This document shows positions 16,460 through 25,858 of a DNA stretch of 64,000 bases, piece by piece (position 1 is the first letter of the stretch; each line of letters starts with the position of its first letter). The stretch spans positions 186,001 through 250,000 of the forward strand of contig DASW01000008.1 in NCBI GenBank assembly GCA_002503985.1. The letters run 5' to 3'. The position numbers and the translations under genes were made by a program. This stretch comes from Thermoplasmata archaeon UBA61 (GTDB lineage: Archaea > Thermoplasmatota > Thermoplasmata > Lutacidiplasmatales > UBA184). The notes beneath the pieces were generated by a model. The model worked only from the letters and a program-made list of their open reading frames with translations, did no database searches and was not told the origin of the DNA.

Positions 16460-19400
16460 CTAGAGATTCTCGTCAAATCGACGACGGCTGCGGGCACGGA
16501 CCAGCAGGAGTGTACCTCCTGCCACGAGCAAAACGGCCCACCCAGCGATGGTAGCGTGGGTCACGAGGGTCCAGAGCGGGGGATTTGATGGCGGTCCCGC
16601 GGGCACGATGGAAACCGTGATCACGATCGCGGCGGCGTCAACGGTGACGGTTCCGTGCGACGGGTAGGCCAGGTAATGGGTCGGGGGTTGCACGTCGTAC
16701 GTGTAACTGCCATTGGGCACTTGGAACGTCGCCGCAAGGGTGCTGCTCGTATTGGCCGAGTCCGAAAGTCGGACCTGCCACTGGGTCCCCGAGGGTAAGG
16801 CCAAGAGCTCGAAAGTGACGGGGAAGCTGGCCTGAGGGAACAGGACATTGAACGAGACGTTCGCCCCGTTCACGGTGAACGTGCGCGATCCGTTGGTGAC
16901 GGGAACGTAGTCCGACACCTTGGGGATGACGCAGGAATAGGTCCCGTTCACTAGATGGAACGTGGTCCACGCCCCGACGCTACCGTTGGTCGTGGCTGCG
17001 GTCCCGTCGTTGACCGTGACCGACCAGGCGAGGTTGGGGCCGAGGCCGGCCTCCTTCCATACCACGGCATAGCGGACGGGAGAGTACTGGATGAGAACGA
17101 CCCGGCCCGGGCCGCTCACGCTGTACCCGAACGCGGGCGGGTGGGCTCTGTATCCCGGGATGCTGGACGTGTTGTACCCGTAGCTACCGTTAGTCTCCTC
17201 GAACACCATGGTGGGAGTTTGGGAGGACTGGGTGAAAGGGCTCACCGTGACGTTGGTCACGTTGCCGGTCTGATTGGTCGTCACATTGCGGGTGGTCAAC
17301 CACCAGCGGGTGCCCGTGGGCAGACCGGTCTCCTCGAAGGTGACCGCATACCGGGGAGCGGGTAGGGTAGGCGCAGTGAATGTGATCGGGATGACCACGG
17401 AGCGGTTCGAGACGCTGAAGGACGAGTTGATGAGGTAGGAGGAATTGGAGAGGTTCGCCCGATACCCCGGGACGGAGCCAATGGTGAACCGGTAGGTCCC
17501 GTTCGCTTCCTCGAATCCGAGGACATTCGACACAGAGGACGCGGGGTCCGTCAGGGAGTAGGTGGTTCCGTTCAGGTCGAAATGCGACTGAACGGTCACC
17601 GACCAGTCAGTCTGGGAGGGAAGCCCGGTTTCCGTGAACGTCACGGGGTACCCCCACGCGAAGATCGCCTTCTCGGCGATCCACGAGCTGGGTGAGATTG
17701 TGGCCTCAGGGCCTAGGGAGGTGTTGCTCCCGTTCCCGAACCCTTCCCAGTGAACGAACACGTAGTGGTAGCCAGGGTGCTCGGTGAGAGTGAGAGGAGT
17801 ACTCGCGTTCCACCAGGCGGGCGCGGGGGTGACGTAACCCTCGGTACCCGAAGGCGTCGTGGAATTGTTCGTCCCCGTGGAGATGTTGGTAGCCCATTGG
17901 TGTGCGAACGTCACGGGCACGTACAGGGGCGATGTGGCGACCGAAATAGTCGAGGGCAGGAACGGCTCGAGCCGCTCCTTGGGCGTCCGTTCGGTGTTGT
18001 CCGCGCTCAACGGAGAGCTGTGGTTGAGCGGGATCGCCGGGGAACCCACGTCGAATTCCCCGCGGGGGAGGAAGAACGTTAGGTTGGAGGTCCCGTTCGA
18101 TGTAACAAACGAGCCGCCGATGTCGACGTACCATCGAGGGGTGCTCTGGTTTGGCAGGAAGCCGGACGCGTTGAACTGCACCGGCACTCCCCCGGACGGG
18201 TACGCTTCGAAGAGGACCACCGATTGAAGGGGGAGGGTCCAGTTCGCGGGCAAGTTCGCGTAGTACTTGGCAATCGGCTGGGAGGTGAAGGGGGTGACGG
18301 ACACGTTGGTCCAGTTGTCCCCGCGATTGGTCAGGTTCCCCTGCCACTGCCATACCTCTACGGGAGTGCCTGGGAAAATCCCAGGCAATCCATTGCCAGG
18401 TTGGAACGTTACGTTCGTGGTCGTGTTCAGGTTCACGACCATCAGGTCCGATCGGTCGGAGTGCGCAGGGTCGCGCGTCGCGATGCCGTAGAGGTCGCTC
18501 CCGAGAGTGGTGTTGGTGGCGGTGCAGTTGCACGACGTCGGGGTCGTAAGGGTCACGGGGTAGGCGATCGTCCCAAGGTGGTTCAGGATCTCCGTGTAGA
18601 GTGTGTAGTCCGGTCGCACGCTCCCTTGTAGACTCAGCCAAGAGTTCGAGGTGTTCGAAACGCTCCCGAAAAGGTCCAGGTTCGTGAGATTGAGGTCCAT
18701 CGCCTGGGTGAACTGGGCCGCGAGGTCGAGCGCACCGGGGAAGCCTTCGCTCCAATGATGGAAGCTCGTGCTCGATAGGGCCGAACCGACCTCGGTTACG
18801 AAGATATGTTGGTGCTGAAGACAAGCCACATTGCAATCCCGATCGCTCGAGTTCGTGCTGAGGTTCATGATCGCTGACTTCACCTGACCGACCCTTCCAA
18901 CCAGTCCCGCAGACCCGTTGATCGCACCGTAAAAGTTCGGTAGCCCCTTCGGGTTGATCTGCACCGCCGCCGGATAGCTGTGGTACGCGACCCCGCTGAT
19001 GTTGGGTCCGTTCAACGCGATCGTCGAGCCGACCCAGTTGGCGATGGGTCCGCGGTTGTTAGACCGCCCCGTGGCTGCGAGACCGATGATCTTGATCGAG
19101 GGGTCCACGGCCGTCATGTTCTTCGTGTAGTTCTGGACAATCTCCGCGTACGGAATCGGGTAGGTCTTGATGTTCTGCTTCTTCAGCCACTCCCCCCACG
19201 GAAGGCCGGTGTGCCGCCAAAGCTCCGGCTCGTTCCCAATCTCCCAGTAGGTCGGAGTGAAACTGAGGTTCTTCAGGGTGTAGTTGACGATGGCCGCCGC
19301 GAGTCCCGGCTCGTCTATCTCGGCGGGAACCTGGAAGATCGCCTGACAACGCACCGACTTGCACCACGCAACGAAATCGGACTCGTTCGTCACGGGCTTC

Positions 19401-19768
19401 GTCCAATGTCCATTGGACGTGTAGAGGTGGTTGGTGATGGGGTTGTAATCATCGCCCGCACCGCCCCCCGGCCAGACGATGATCTGGGTGGGCGTGGCGT
19501 TCACGAGGGTCGCTTCGTTGGGCAGGAGGCGCGCGCGTGGCGAGATCGTGGTCCCCCAGAATGTGGAGGAGAGGTCGATGGCCGTCGAGTTCAGCGTGAG
19601 GTTGACACAGACGGTGATGTTGCAGATCGGCCCCGATAGAGGCGGTCCACTGTTCGCAGGGGTCGCGGAGGCGGAACCCGCGACGCCTCCGAGCCCATTG
19701 CTTGGGAGGACCATCAGGAACGCGACGGCCAAAACCCCCACGACGAAGTTGCGACTAATCTGATGCAT
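16460..19768 (-). CDS. Giant secreted glycoside-hydrolase-like surface protein, paralog of the neighbouring gene
   Basis: Same architecture as its downstream neighbour, at 1,102 residues: signal peptide, clan GH-A-like domain with YWEIGNEPELW (about 173) and FVTEVGSAL (about 320), beta-sandwich, four repeats with markers near 708, 808, 903 and 984, then a C-terminal membrane helix and basic tail. The open frame begins at an ATG at 19813, but that codon lies inside the TATA-like element, so I use the ATG at 19768 (MHQISRNF...), which gives a clean signal peptide and the same promoter spacing as the paralog. A 230-bp gap with its own promoter separates the two genes. Asn-linked glycosylation sites are frequent. 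Tandem duplication followed by divergence is the simplest origin. Confidence 0.85.
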   Translation of the reverse strand: MHQISRNFVVGVLAVAFLMVLPSNGLGGVAGSASATPANSGPPLSGPICNITVCVNLTLNSTAIDLSSTFWGTTISPRARLLPNEATLVNATPTQIIVWPGGGAGDDYNPITNHLYTSNGHWTKPVTNESDFVAWCKSVRCQAIFQVPAEIDEPGLAAAIVNYTLKNLSFTPTYWEIGNEPELWRHTGLPWGEWLKKQNIKTYPIPYAEIVQNYTKNMTAVDPSIKIIGLAATGRSNNRGPIANWVGSTIALNGPNISGVAYHSYPAAVQINPKGLPNFYGAINGSAGLVGRVGQVKSAIMNLSTNSSDRDCNVACLQHQHIFVTEVGSALSSTSFHHWSEGFPGALDLAAQFTQAMDLNLTNLDLFGSVSNTSNSWLSLQGSVRPDYTLYTEILNHLGTIAYPVTLTTPTSCNCTATNTTLGSDLYGIATRDPAHSDRSDLMVVNLNTTTNVTFQPGNGLPGIFPGTPVEVWQWQGNLTNRGDNWTNVSVTPFTSQPIAKYYANLPANWTLPLQSVVLFEAYPSGGVPVQFNASGFLPNQSTPRWYVDIGGSFVTSNGTSNLTFFLPRGEFDVGSPAIPLNHSSPLSADNTERTPKERLEPFLPSTISVATSPLYVPVTFAHQWATNISTGTNNSTTPSGTEGYVTPAPAWWNASTPLTLTEHPGYHYVFVHWEGFGNGSNTSLGPEATISPSSWIAEKAIFAWGYPVTFTETGLPSQTDWSVTVQSHFDLNGTTYSLTDPASSVSNVLGFEEANGTYRFTIGSVPGYRANLSNSSYLINSSFSVSNRSVVIPITFTAPTLPAPRYAVTFEETGLPTGTRWWLTTRNVTTNQTGNVTNVTVSPFTQSSQTPTMVFEETNGSYGYNTSSIPGYRAHPPAFGYSVSGPGRVVLIQYSPVRYAVVWKEAGLGPNLAWSVTVNDGTAATTNGSVGAWTTFHLVNGTYSCVIPKVSDYVPVTNGSRTFTVNGANVSFNVLFPQASFPVTFELLALPSGTQWQVRLSDSANTSSTLAATFQVPNGSYTYDVQPPTHYLAYPSHGTVTVDAAAIVITVSIVPAGPPSNPPLWTLVTHATIAGWAVLLVAGGTLLLVRARSRRRFDENL

Positions 19769-19806
19769 GCAGGGGGTCTCTTGGGCGGCGCAGGTTCCGT
19801 CGTCAC

Positions 19807-19822
19807 TATACATAGTTTGCGC
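19807..19822 (-). promoter_or_regulatory. BRE/TATA element of the upstream surface glycosidase paralog
   Basis: Minus strand GCGCAAACTATGTATA, 39 nt before the ATG at 19768. It is nearly identical to the element at 16268-16283 and shares AAACTATGTAT with the element before the amino-acid-binding protein gene (44384-44398). Confidence 0.65.
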
Positions 19823-19981
19823 CTATCGTTACTAGGTCCTTACGGACGTCTCTTGAGACCTCACGCGCCCGCCATTCTTCCGGCCCCGCTCACGGACGGG
19901 AAGCGAGACCACGGGGTGGAGGGGGACGGTTACCCGTCGGCGGGAAGCCTAAAGGCCTCGAGCTAGTCCGATAGTCGCGTG

Positions 19982-22486
19982 ATGCGACGAATGGCCAGCA
20001 CCCGCCCACCGATTCGCCACCTCGGGCGCTCCGGTATCGGACCTCTCGTGGGGGGCCTCTTCATTGTCTTCTTCCTCGTGCTGAGTTCGCTCGGGATCGG
20101 AACGTCTTCACCGAACCCGGTTCCCGCGCCGAGTGCCTCGTCGGCGTCTAGCCTGTCCAACGTCGTTGCCCCCGGATTCGAGCGGGCGCTTGACTCGTTG
20201 GCCCAGGATGCGGGCCCGGCGGCCGCAAGAGGGATCGCCTGCCAGCAAACGGGCGGATTCTCGGCGGTGTGCCAGTCCGAAGCGTCGGCCGCAGATCCGG
20301 CTGGCACTGCCCAACTTGGCTTCCAGAACTCGACGGCGAGCGCGCTTTCGCCGGCATCCGGGGACCTCGCCAGCGTGGTCTGGGACCTCGCTGACAAGGA
20401 GGCGGTCTTCTTTGGTGGACTGAGTGGGTCCGAGCCTACCAACGAAACGTGGTTGTTCGCCCATGGCAACTGGACGAACGACACGAATCCGGCACGGTCG
20501 CCGCCCGCGCGCTGGGGCGCCGCGATGGCATACGTCAACGAGACCGGGGTCCAGGCGGTGATCCTCTTCGGTGGCTACGGAGTGGCGCGCCCGCTCAATG
20601 ACACGTGGCGCTTCTCCGCCGGCCAGTGGAGCCCGGTGAGCGCCGTTGGCGCCACGCCCCCTCCGCTCTTCGATTCGTCGATGACTTCCTGGGGACTCAA
20701 CGGGACCCTCCTGTTCGGAGGGTGCTCGACCGCGAACTGTTCGACTCAATCGAACGCGACCTGGGCGTTCCAGCACAACACGACGTGCGCCGGGGGCTAC
20801 AATGAGTCCTGCTGGGTCGACCTCGGTGAGAACGGGCATATCCGCGGCGTTTCACCGCCAGGGCTCGCGGCCTCCGCCATCGGCCTTGACCCGGATATTG
20901 GACCCACCGGGGGAACCGTCGTTCTGTACGGCGGATTCAATCAGTCCTATCTCGGCTGCGCCTGCGATAGGAACGCCACTTGGCTGTTCGACGGCCTTCA
21001 TTGGATCAACGCCACGAGCGGGTATGCACCGGATTCCTACCCCAGCTCGGGGCGTTCGTTCGCGTCGTTCTTCTGGGACCCGAGCACGGAGTGGCTCTAC
21101 CTCTACGGAGGGTACAGTCACGCAGCCCAGACGACGTACCGGGAATTTTGGGCGACCAACGTGAACAGCTGGGTGAACGACTCCTCGGTGCTTTCGGTCC
21201 CGACGTCGCGATACGGCCTCTCGGTTGCCTCCGGCGAGGTTTCCGGCACCGATGGACTCTATCCGGCCCTGGCGGTCGGGGGGAATGGTTCCTCGGGATC
21301 ACCCGAGAACGGCACTTGGGTGTTCGAGCGGTCCATCGTGAACTACGTGAACGTTGTCCCTACGACCGTCGAAACGAACGCATCGGTGGGCTTCTTTTCG
21401 AACACGACCGGGGGCACCCAACCGGGGGCCTACTGGTCGTTCGGCGATGGCACCGTGTCGGCCACCGGCAACGCAACACATGCGTACACGAAGCCGACGA
21501 CGTTCCTCGCTCTCTTGCATGCCACCGACTACTGGGGAGAACAGAGTATCACGACGGTCCCCATCCTCGTTCGTCTCTTCTCGGTGGGGCTGAACGGGCC
21601 ATCTTCCCTTGACGTCGGGTCGCTGAAGCAGTTCTCGTCCGCTCCGGTCAACGGGACAGAGCCATTCAATTTCACCTGGGCCTTCTCCGACGGAATGGTT
21701 CGCTACGGGGCGACGGTGAGCCATGCCTTTGCGTCGGCGGGCGCCGCTTCCGTGACCCTCACGGTACGGGATGGCACGGGAACGGTCGTCTCCCAGAGCG
21801 CCCTCATTCAGGTGAATCCGCCGCTTTCCGGAGCCGCGAAGGCGATCCCTCAAACCGTTGACGTGGGCTCGCCAGCTGTTCTTTCCGCGTCGGGGGCGGG
21901 CGGGGCGCCTCCGTACTCCTTCGAATGGATGCTGCCGAACGGGCGCACCGTGAACGGCACCAATGTGTCGTACACACCTACGGCGGTAGGCAATGTGACG
22001 CTCCAGCTCGAGCTCAGGGACAACGCGGGCGGCAGGTGGAACACGTCTGTTCCGCTAGCGGTGAACCCCGCGCTTTCCTTTACGGTGAACACCTCGTCCG
22101 TGACTCCGTTTTCCGGGAGGTCGGTCTCGTTCCGGACGACCATTTCGGGGGGAACGAGCCCGTACTCGTATTCATGGCTGTTCGGGGACGGCCGTTCCTC
22201 AACCGACGCCGCTCCGACTCACCTTTATGGAACGTACGGAACCTACGGAGTCGACGTTTGGGTGAACGACTCGGGAGGCGGGTCCTACCACTTGCGGGTG
22301 GAGGTGAAGCTTCCCCGGACATCCGGGGGCTTGCTTTGGGAGTTCGTCACGTTGTCCTCCTGGCTCCAGGCGGCGATCATCATCGCGGTTGTTGTGGCAG
22401 TGGCCCTTTTGGTCGCGATTGTGGTGCGCCGTTCTCGGCGCAAGCCCGCAGTACGAAAACCTCCGGTGGCCTCGGGTAGTCGTTAA
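19982..22486 (+). CDS. Surface protein with kelch-like propeller and PKD-like domains, C-terminal membrane anchor
   Basis: An 834-residue exported protein of unknown partner. After a basic N-terminus and a hydrophobic segment (about 20-42), kelch-type blades recur (AVFFGG, VILFGGYG, LLFGG, VVLYGGF, LYLYGGYS), each followed by a W-containing strand. Then come several PKD-like domains with the YWSFGDGT..HAY and YSWLFGDGRSS signatures, and finally a strongly hydrophobic helix (about 798-818) with an Arg/Lys-rich tail. Dozens of N-x-S/T sequons are present. GTG at 19979 and ATG at 19982 are both possible starts; I use the ATG. It is divergent from the glycosidase paralogs and 27 nt ahead of a PQQ-propeller gene, consistent with an adhesin or carbohydrate-binding surface protein. 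Confidence 0.82.
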   Translation: MRRMASTRPPIRHLGRSGIGPLVGGLFIVFFLVLSSLGIGTSSPNPVPAPSASSASSLSNVVAPGFERALDSLAQDAGPAAARGIACQQTGGFSAVCQSEASAADPAGTAQLGFQNSTASALSPASGDLASVVWDLADKEAVFFGGLSGSEPTNETWLFAHGNWTNDTNPARSPPARWGAAMAYVNETGVQAVILFGGYGVARPLNDTWRFSAGQWSPVSAVGATPPPLFDSSMTSWGLNGTLLFGGCSTANCSTQSNATWAFQHNTTCAGGYNESCWVDLGENGHIRGVSPPGLAASAIGLDPDIGPTGGTVVLYGGFNQSYLGCACDRNATWLFDGLHWINATSGYAPDSYPSSGRSFASFFWDPSTEWLYLYGGYSHAAQTTYREFWATNVNSWVNDSSVLSVPTSRYGLSVASGEVSGTDGLYPALAVGGNGSSGSPENGTWVFERSIVNYVNVVPTTVETNASVGFFSNTTGGTQPGAYWSFGDGTVSATGNATHAYTKPTTFLALLHATDYWGEQSITTVPILVRLFSVGLNGPSSLDVGSLKQFSSAPVNGTEPFNFTWAFSDGMVRYGATVSHAFASAGAASVTLTVRDGTGTVVSQSALIQVNPPLSGAAKAIPQTVDVGSPAVLSASGAGGAPPYSFEWMLPNGRTVNGTNVSYTPTAVGNVTLQLELRDNAGGRWNTSVPLAVNPALSFTVNTSSVTPFSGRSVSFRTTISGGTSPYSYSWLFGDGRSSTDAAPTHLYGTYGTYGVDVWVNDSGGGSYHLRVEVKLPRTSGGLLWEFVTLSSWLQAAIIIAVVVAVALLVAIVVRRSRRKPAVRKPPVASGSR

Positions 22487-22490
22487 ATAC
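22483..22490 (+). promoter_or_regulatory. TATA box of the PQQ-propeller gene, overlapping the upstream stop codon
   Basis: TTAAATAC spans the TAA stop of the kelch/PKD gene and is centred 27 nt before the ATG at 22514, as for a leaderless transcript. The second gene can therefore be transcribed on its own. Confidence 0.6.
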
Positions 22491-22513
22491 CCGACCTCGT
22501 ACCCCGCGCCTTA

Positions 22514-25500
22514 ATGCCGACCCCCAGCGCCGAACCGTCTCGTCGGGTGACTTCGCCCCGCGCATGGGGCTGGACCGTGGCCGTCGCCCTGCTCGTCGCA
22601 GTACCGGCCGGCCTCTACTTCGCGTCGCCGAACTTTGCATTGGGGTCGGGTCATGCCGCTCCGGGATCCGCCGGGATCGGGGTCAGCGCGCTGCCGCCGG
22701 CAGCGAGTAGCGCCTACGACTGGCCGAGAATTCACCAGAATGCGCTGAACACCGGCTACACCAACAACACGACGCTTTCGACGGCGAACGCGTCGCAGCT
22801 CGGCGTCCGATGGGCCACGGAACTCTATGGCGCGGCGATCGACTCGCCGGCAGTCGCGTATGACTCCCTGCTGGGAGAGACCCTGGTCTACATCGGAACC
22901 GAGACCGGCGACCTCTTGGCGGTCAACCTTGCCAACGGCCAGATCGTCTGGGGAAACTGGCTCGGCTCGCCCCTCGTCTCGTCCCCCGTGGTGAGTGACG
23001 GCTCGGTGTACGTCGCCACCCAGCGGAACACCGCGATCCTCAACATCAACGCGACGACCGGGAGCATCGTTTGCTCGGCTCCCTCGGCGAACACCATCGA
23101 AGCCACGGCGGTCGTCGCCACGCCTCCGGGCGGAGTGAGGACCGTCTACACCGGGGCGGAGGACTCGGCCGTGAGCGGTCCGATCATCGCCATGAACGCG
23201 GCCACCTGCGCAGTGGAGTGGAAGTTCACCGGTTACAACCAGACAACCGGACCTTGGGACCCCATCGCCTACGCGATTGATGCGAAGGGCGTTCCCCTTG
23301 TCGTCTTCGGTACGGCGGACCCCGACTCCAACGTTTACGCGCTCAACGCGATCACGGGTAAGGAGGTCTGGCGCTTCCAGACCGACAACCCATCGCCGGG
23401 CACCTACGACGTCGGTGCGGGGGCCACCATTTCGCCACCGGGGATCAACGGATTCACTGACGGAGTCGCCTACGTGCCCAACAAGTACGGGGTCATGGCC
23501 GCCCTGGACCTCACCACGGGGGCCGAGATCTGGTCCACCAACTTCAACAAGATCGCCGGCGTGACCGAGGGGGGCCGGTCGACCGCGGCCTTGGTCGGGA
23601 CCAACCTCGTCTTCGGCTACAACGGTGGGCTCTTCGACCTCAACGCGCTCAACGGCAAGGTGGTCTGGCAGTACCAGGACCCCACCGACACCGAGGCCAT
23701 CTCTGCCCCCGCGATCGCAGGCCCTACCGCGGCCCAGGCGGTCGTCGTCACGGGTGACGTGGGAGGAGGAGTCGATGTGGTCGCTCTATCGACCGGCGCC
23801 CAACTTTACTACTATCAAACTGGTGATTACATCACCGGCTCTCCGGCGATCTCCGACGGGAACATTCTGATCGATTCTACGGACACGCTTCTCTACGACT
23901 TCGCCGTCGGCGGAGGCAACAACGCGGTCCGGCCCTCGACAACGATCAGCTCGCCGGCCTATCTCTCAACGCACGCCAACCCGAACGGGAACGAGCTCGT
24001 GTACGGCAATGCGAGCGACCCGAGCGCGGTCGCCGGCGTTCAGGTGGGCATCGAGTCGGGCGGACCCGGCGGACCTTGGTGGAACGCCGCTACGAACGGC
24101 TGGGTCCCCGGACCGGTCAACAACCCTGCGAAACTGACCAGCCCAGGATCCAAGTCGACCGCGTGGACGTTCCCCTTCTCGGTTCCTAGCTCGGGTGGTG
24201 TCTACACGGTGACCGCGAATGCGGTCTCCTCTTCCGGGCAAGAGGATAGCCTGGGAGCTCAGACCAGCTTCACCATCCTGCCGAGCACCTCGGGCCCTCA
24301 TCTCAACGCCAATCCCGCGTTCGTCGCGCCGGGCGGGACAACGATCATCAACGGGGGCGGGTTCGGAAGGTCGGAGCAGGTGTCGATCAGCTACCACGGA
24401 ACGGTTCTCGCCAACGAGAACTCGACGGCAAGCGGTTACCTTCCCAACGTTCCGGTAACGATCCCGACCAGCGCCGGCTTTGGTCTCAGCTCGCTGAACG
24501 CCAGCGGGACCACGACCCACAAGTCCACGACGGTGGCCATATCGGTCCTCAACAGCTGGGATCAATCGGGATACAACGCGTCCTCCACCGGCTATGCGCC
24601 GAACGACCCCACCTTCTACAACCTCATCCAGATCGGGGACGGCAACTTCGTCCACCTCGCGTGGGACTTCGTCACGGGCGCACCGGTCAACGCGTCACCG
24701 GTGGTGGCGGATGATGTGGTCTATGTGGGGAACACGGTGGGAGAACTGTACGCGATCTCCGTGCATAACGGTGGCATGCTCTGGACGTGGAGCGTTCCTG
24801 CCCGAGCCTCGATCCAGGGCCTAGCCGTGGACCCGGTCGCCGGATTCGTCTTCGTGACGACCGCCACCGGGAACCTCTACGCCATCTCGACGGCCACCGG
24901 CCTCCCGGTCTGGAGCCAGTCGGTCGGAGGTGCCCTTTCCGAACCCGGGGTCGCCTGGGACGGAGTCTTTGTCTCATCGACCAACGGCGTTGTCGAGCGA
25001 GTGCACGAGTCCACAGGCGCGCTGAAGTGGACGGTCACGCTCGCCAGCTCGGTCACGGCCGCACCGGCCATCAACTCCACCGGAAGCATCCTCGTCGTGG
25101 GCGAGCTGAACGGGGACGTCGTCGCTCTGAATGCCTCCACCGGGGCAACGAAGTGGACCTTCGTGACCGGCGGACCCGTGAAGGCGTCGGCGACCCTATG
25201 GAACGGCTACGTCTTCGTCGGTTCCGACGACCACTACGTCTACGCCCTTTCGGTCATCACCGGCGCGCAGGTCTGGAAGTACAAGACCGCGGCTGCGGTC
25301 GAGGACAGCGGCGCGCTCACGGGCGTGGGCCCAGCGGTCCCGATCCTGGCGATCGGCGCGAACAATGGAGAATTGTACGCCCTCCGTGCCACCACGGGCA
25401 AGGTGTCGTTCACCGTGGCGCCGGTAACGGGACAAGGCGCGGTCGTGGGAGTGAGCGCGGTGCAGGCCCTCATCGTGATCGAGCGCGCGGGCGGGCTCAT

Positions 25501-25657
25501 CAGCGGGTGCCGGAACTATGAGCCTCTCGGGACGTTCCACTATCAGACGCGGGGAACTCTCACTACCACGACGGCCATCGACAACAACGCGATCTTCACG
25601 ACGGCAGGAGACGGGGACCTCTACGTCTTCACGCCCTACGCAGAGGCACCCATCTAG
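22514..25657 (+). CDS. Secreted double PQQ-like beta-propeller protein with Ig-like domains between the propellers
   Basis: A 1,047-residue exported protein with an N-terminal signal/anchor helix (residues about 20-38). Residues about 65-470 form one propeller of PQQ-type blades (VYIGTETGDLLAVNLANGQIVW, VYVATQ, VYALNAITGKEVWRF), each ending in the AxxxxTGxxxW signature of BamB-like proteins. A middle section of Ig-like/IPT-like beta domains follows (about 475-680), then a second propeller (about 690-1035; VYVGNTVGELYAISVHNGGMLW, VFVGSDDHYVYALS). No C-terminal anchor is visible. Such proteins are scaffolds rather than quinoprotein enzymes unless PQQ ligands are present, and I see no dehydrogenase signature. 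Its role is probably surface-structural or binding. Confidence 0.85.
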   Translation: MPTPSAEPSRRVTSPRAWGWTVAVALLVAVPAGLYFASPNFALGSGHAAPGSAGIGVSALPPAASSAYDWPRIHQNALNTGYTNNTTLSTANASQLGVRWATELYGAAIDSPAVAYDSLLGETLVYIGTETGDLLAVNLANGQIVWGNWLGSPLVSSPVVSDGSVYVATQRNTAILNINATTGSIVCSAPSANTIEATAVVATPPGGVRTVYTGAEDSAVSGPIIAMNAATCAVEWKFTGYNQTTGPWDPIAYAIDAKGVPLVVFGTADPDSNVYALNAITGKEVWRFQTDNPSPGTYDVGAGATISPPGINGFTDGVAYVPNKYGVMAALDLTTGAEIWSTNFNKIAGVTEGGRSTAALVGTNLVFGYNGGLFDLNALNGKVVWQYQDPTDTEAISAPAIAGPTAAQAVVVTGDVGGGVDVVALSTGAQLYYYQTGDYITGSPAISDGNILIDSTDTLLYDFAVGGGNNAVRPSTTISSPAYLSTHANPNGNELVYGNASDPSAVAGVQVGIESGGPGGPWWNAATNGWVPGPVNNPAKLTSPGSKSTAWTFPFSVPSSGGVYTVTANAVSSSGQEDSLGAQTSFTILPSTSGPHLNANPAFVAPGGTTIINGGGFGRSEQVSISYHGTVLANENSTASGYLPNVPVTIPTSAGFGLSSLNASGTTTHKSTTVAISVLNSWDQSGYNASSTGYAPNDPTFYNLIQIGDGNFVHLAWDFVTGAPVNASPVVADDVVYVGNTVGELYAISVHNGGMLWTWSVPARASIQGLAVDPVAGFVFVTTATGNLYAISTATGLPVWSQSVGGALSEPGVAWDGVFVSSTNGVVERVHESTGALKWTVTLASSVTAAPAINSTGSILVVGELNGDVVALNASTGATKWTFVTGGPVKASATLWNGYVFVGSDDHYVYALSVITGAQVWKYKTAAAVEDSGALTGVGPAVPILAIGANNGELYALRATTGKVSFTVAPVTGQGAVVGVSAVQALIVIERAGGLISGCRNYEPLGTFHYQTRGTLTTTTAIDNNAIFTTAGDGDLYVFTPYAEAPI

Positions 25658-25858
25658 TCCGGGGCGAGTCGGGTCCGATCCCGTTGTCGCAGTCGGCTCT
25701 AGGTTGCGCTGCGGTTCTTCGACCGACCACGGGCTCGTTTCCGCGTGGCGGACGGGTACCCCGTATCCCCCTCATCTGCGGGTTCGCACCGATGAAGGCG
25801 GGTCGATCGGCACTGGTCACCGCACTCGCTTTCAAGTCTGCGTTCATCCGAGGCTGAG

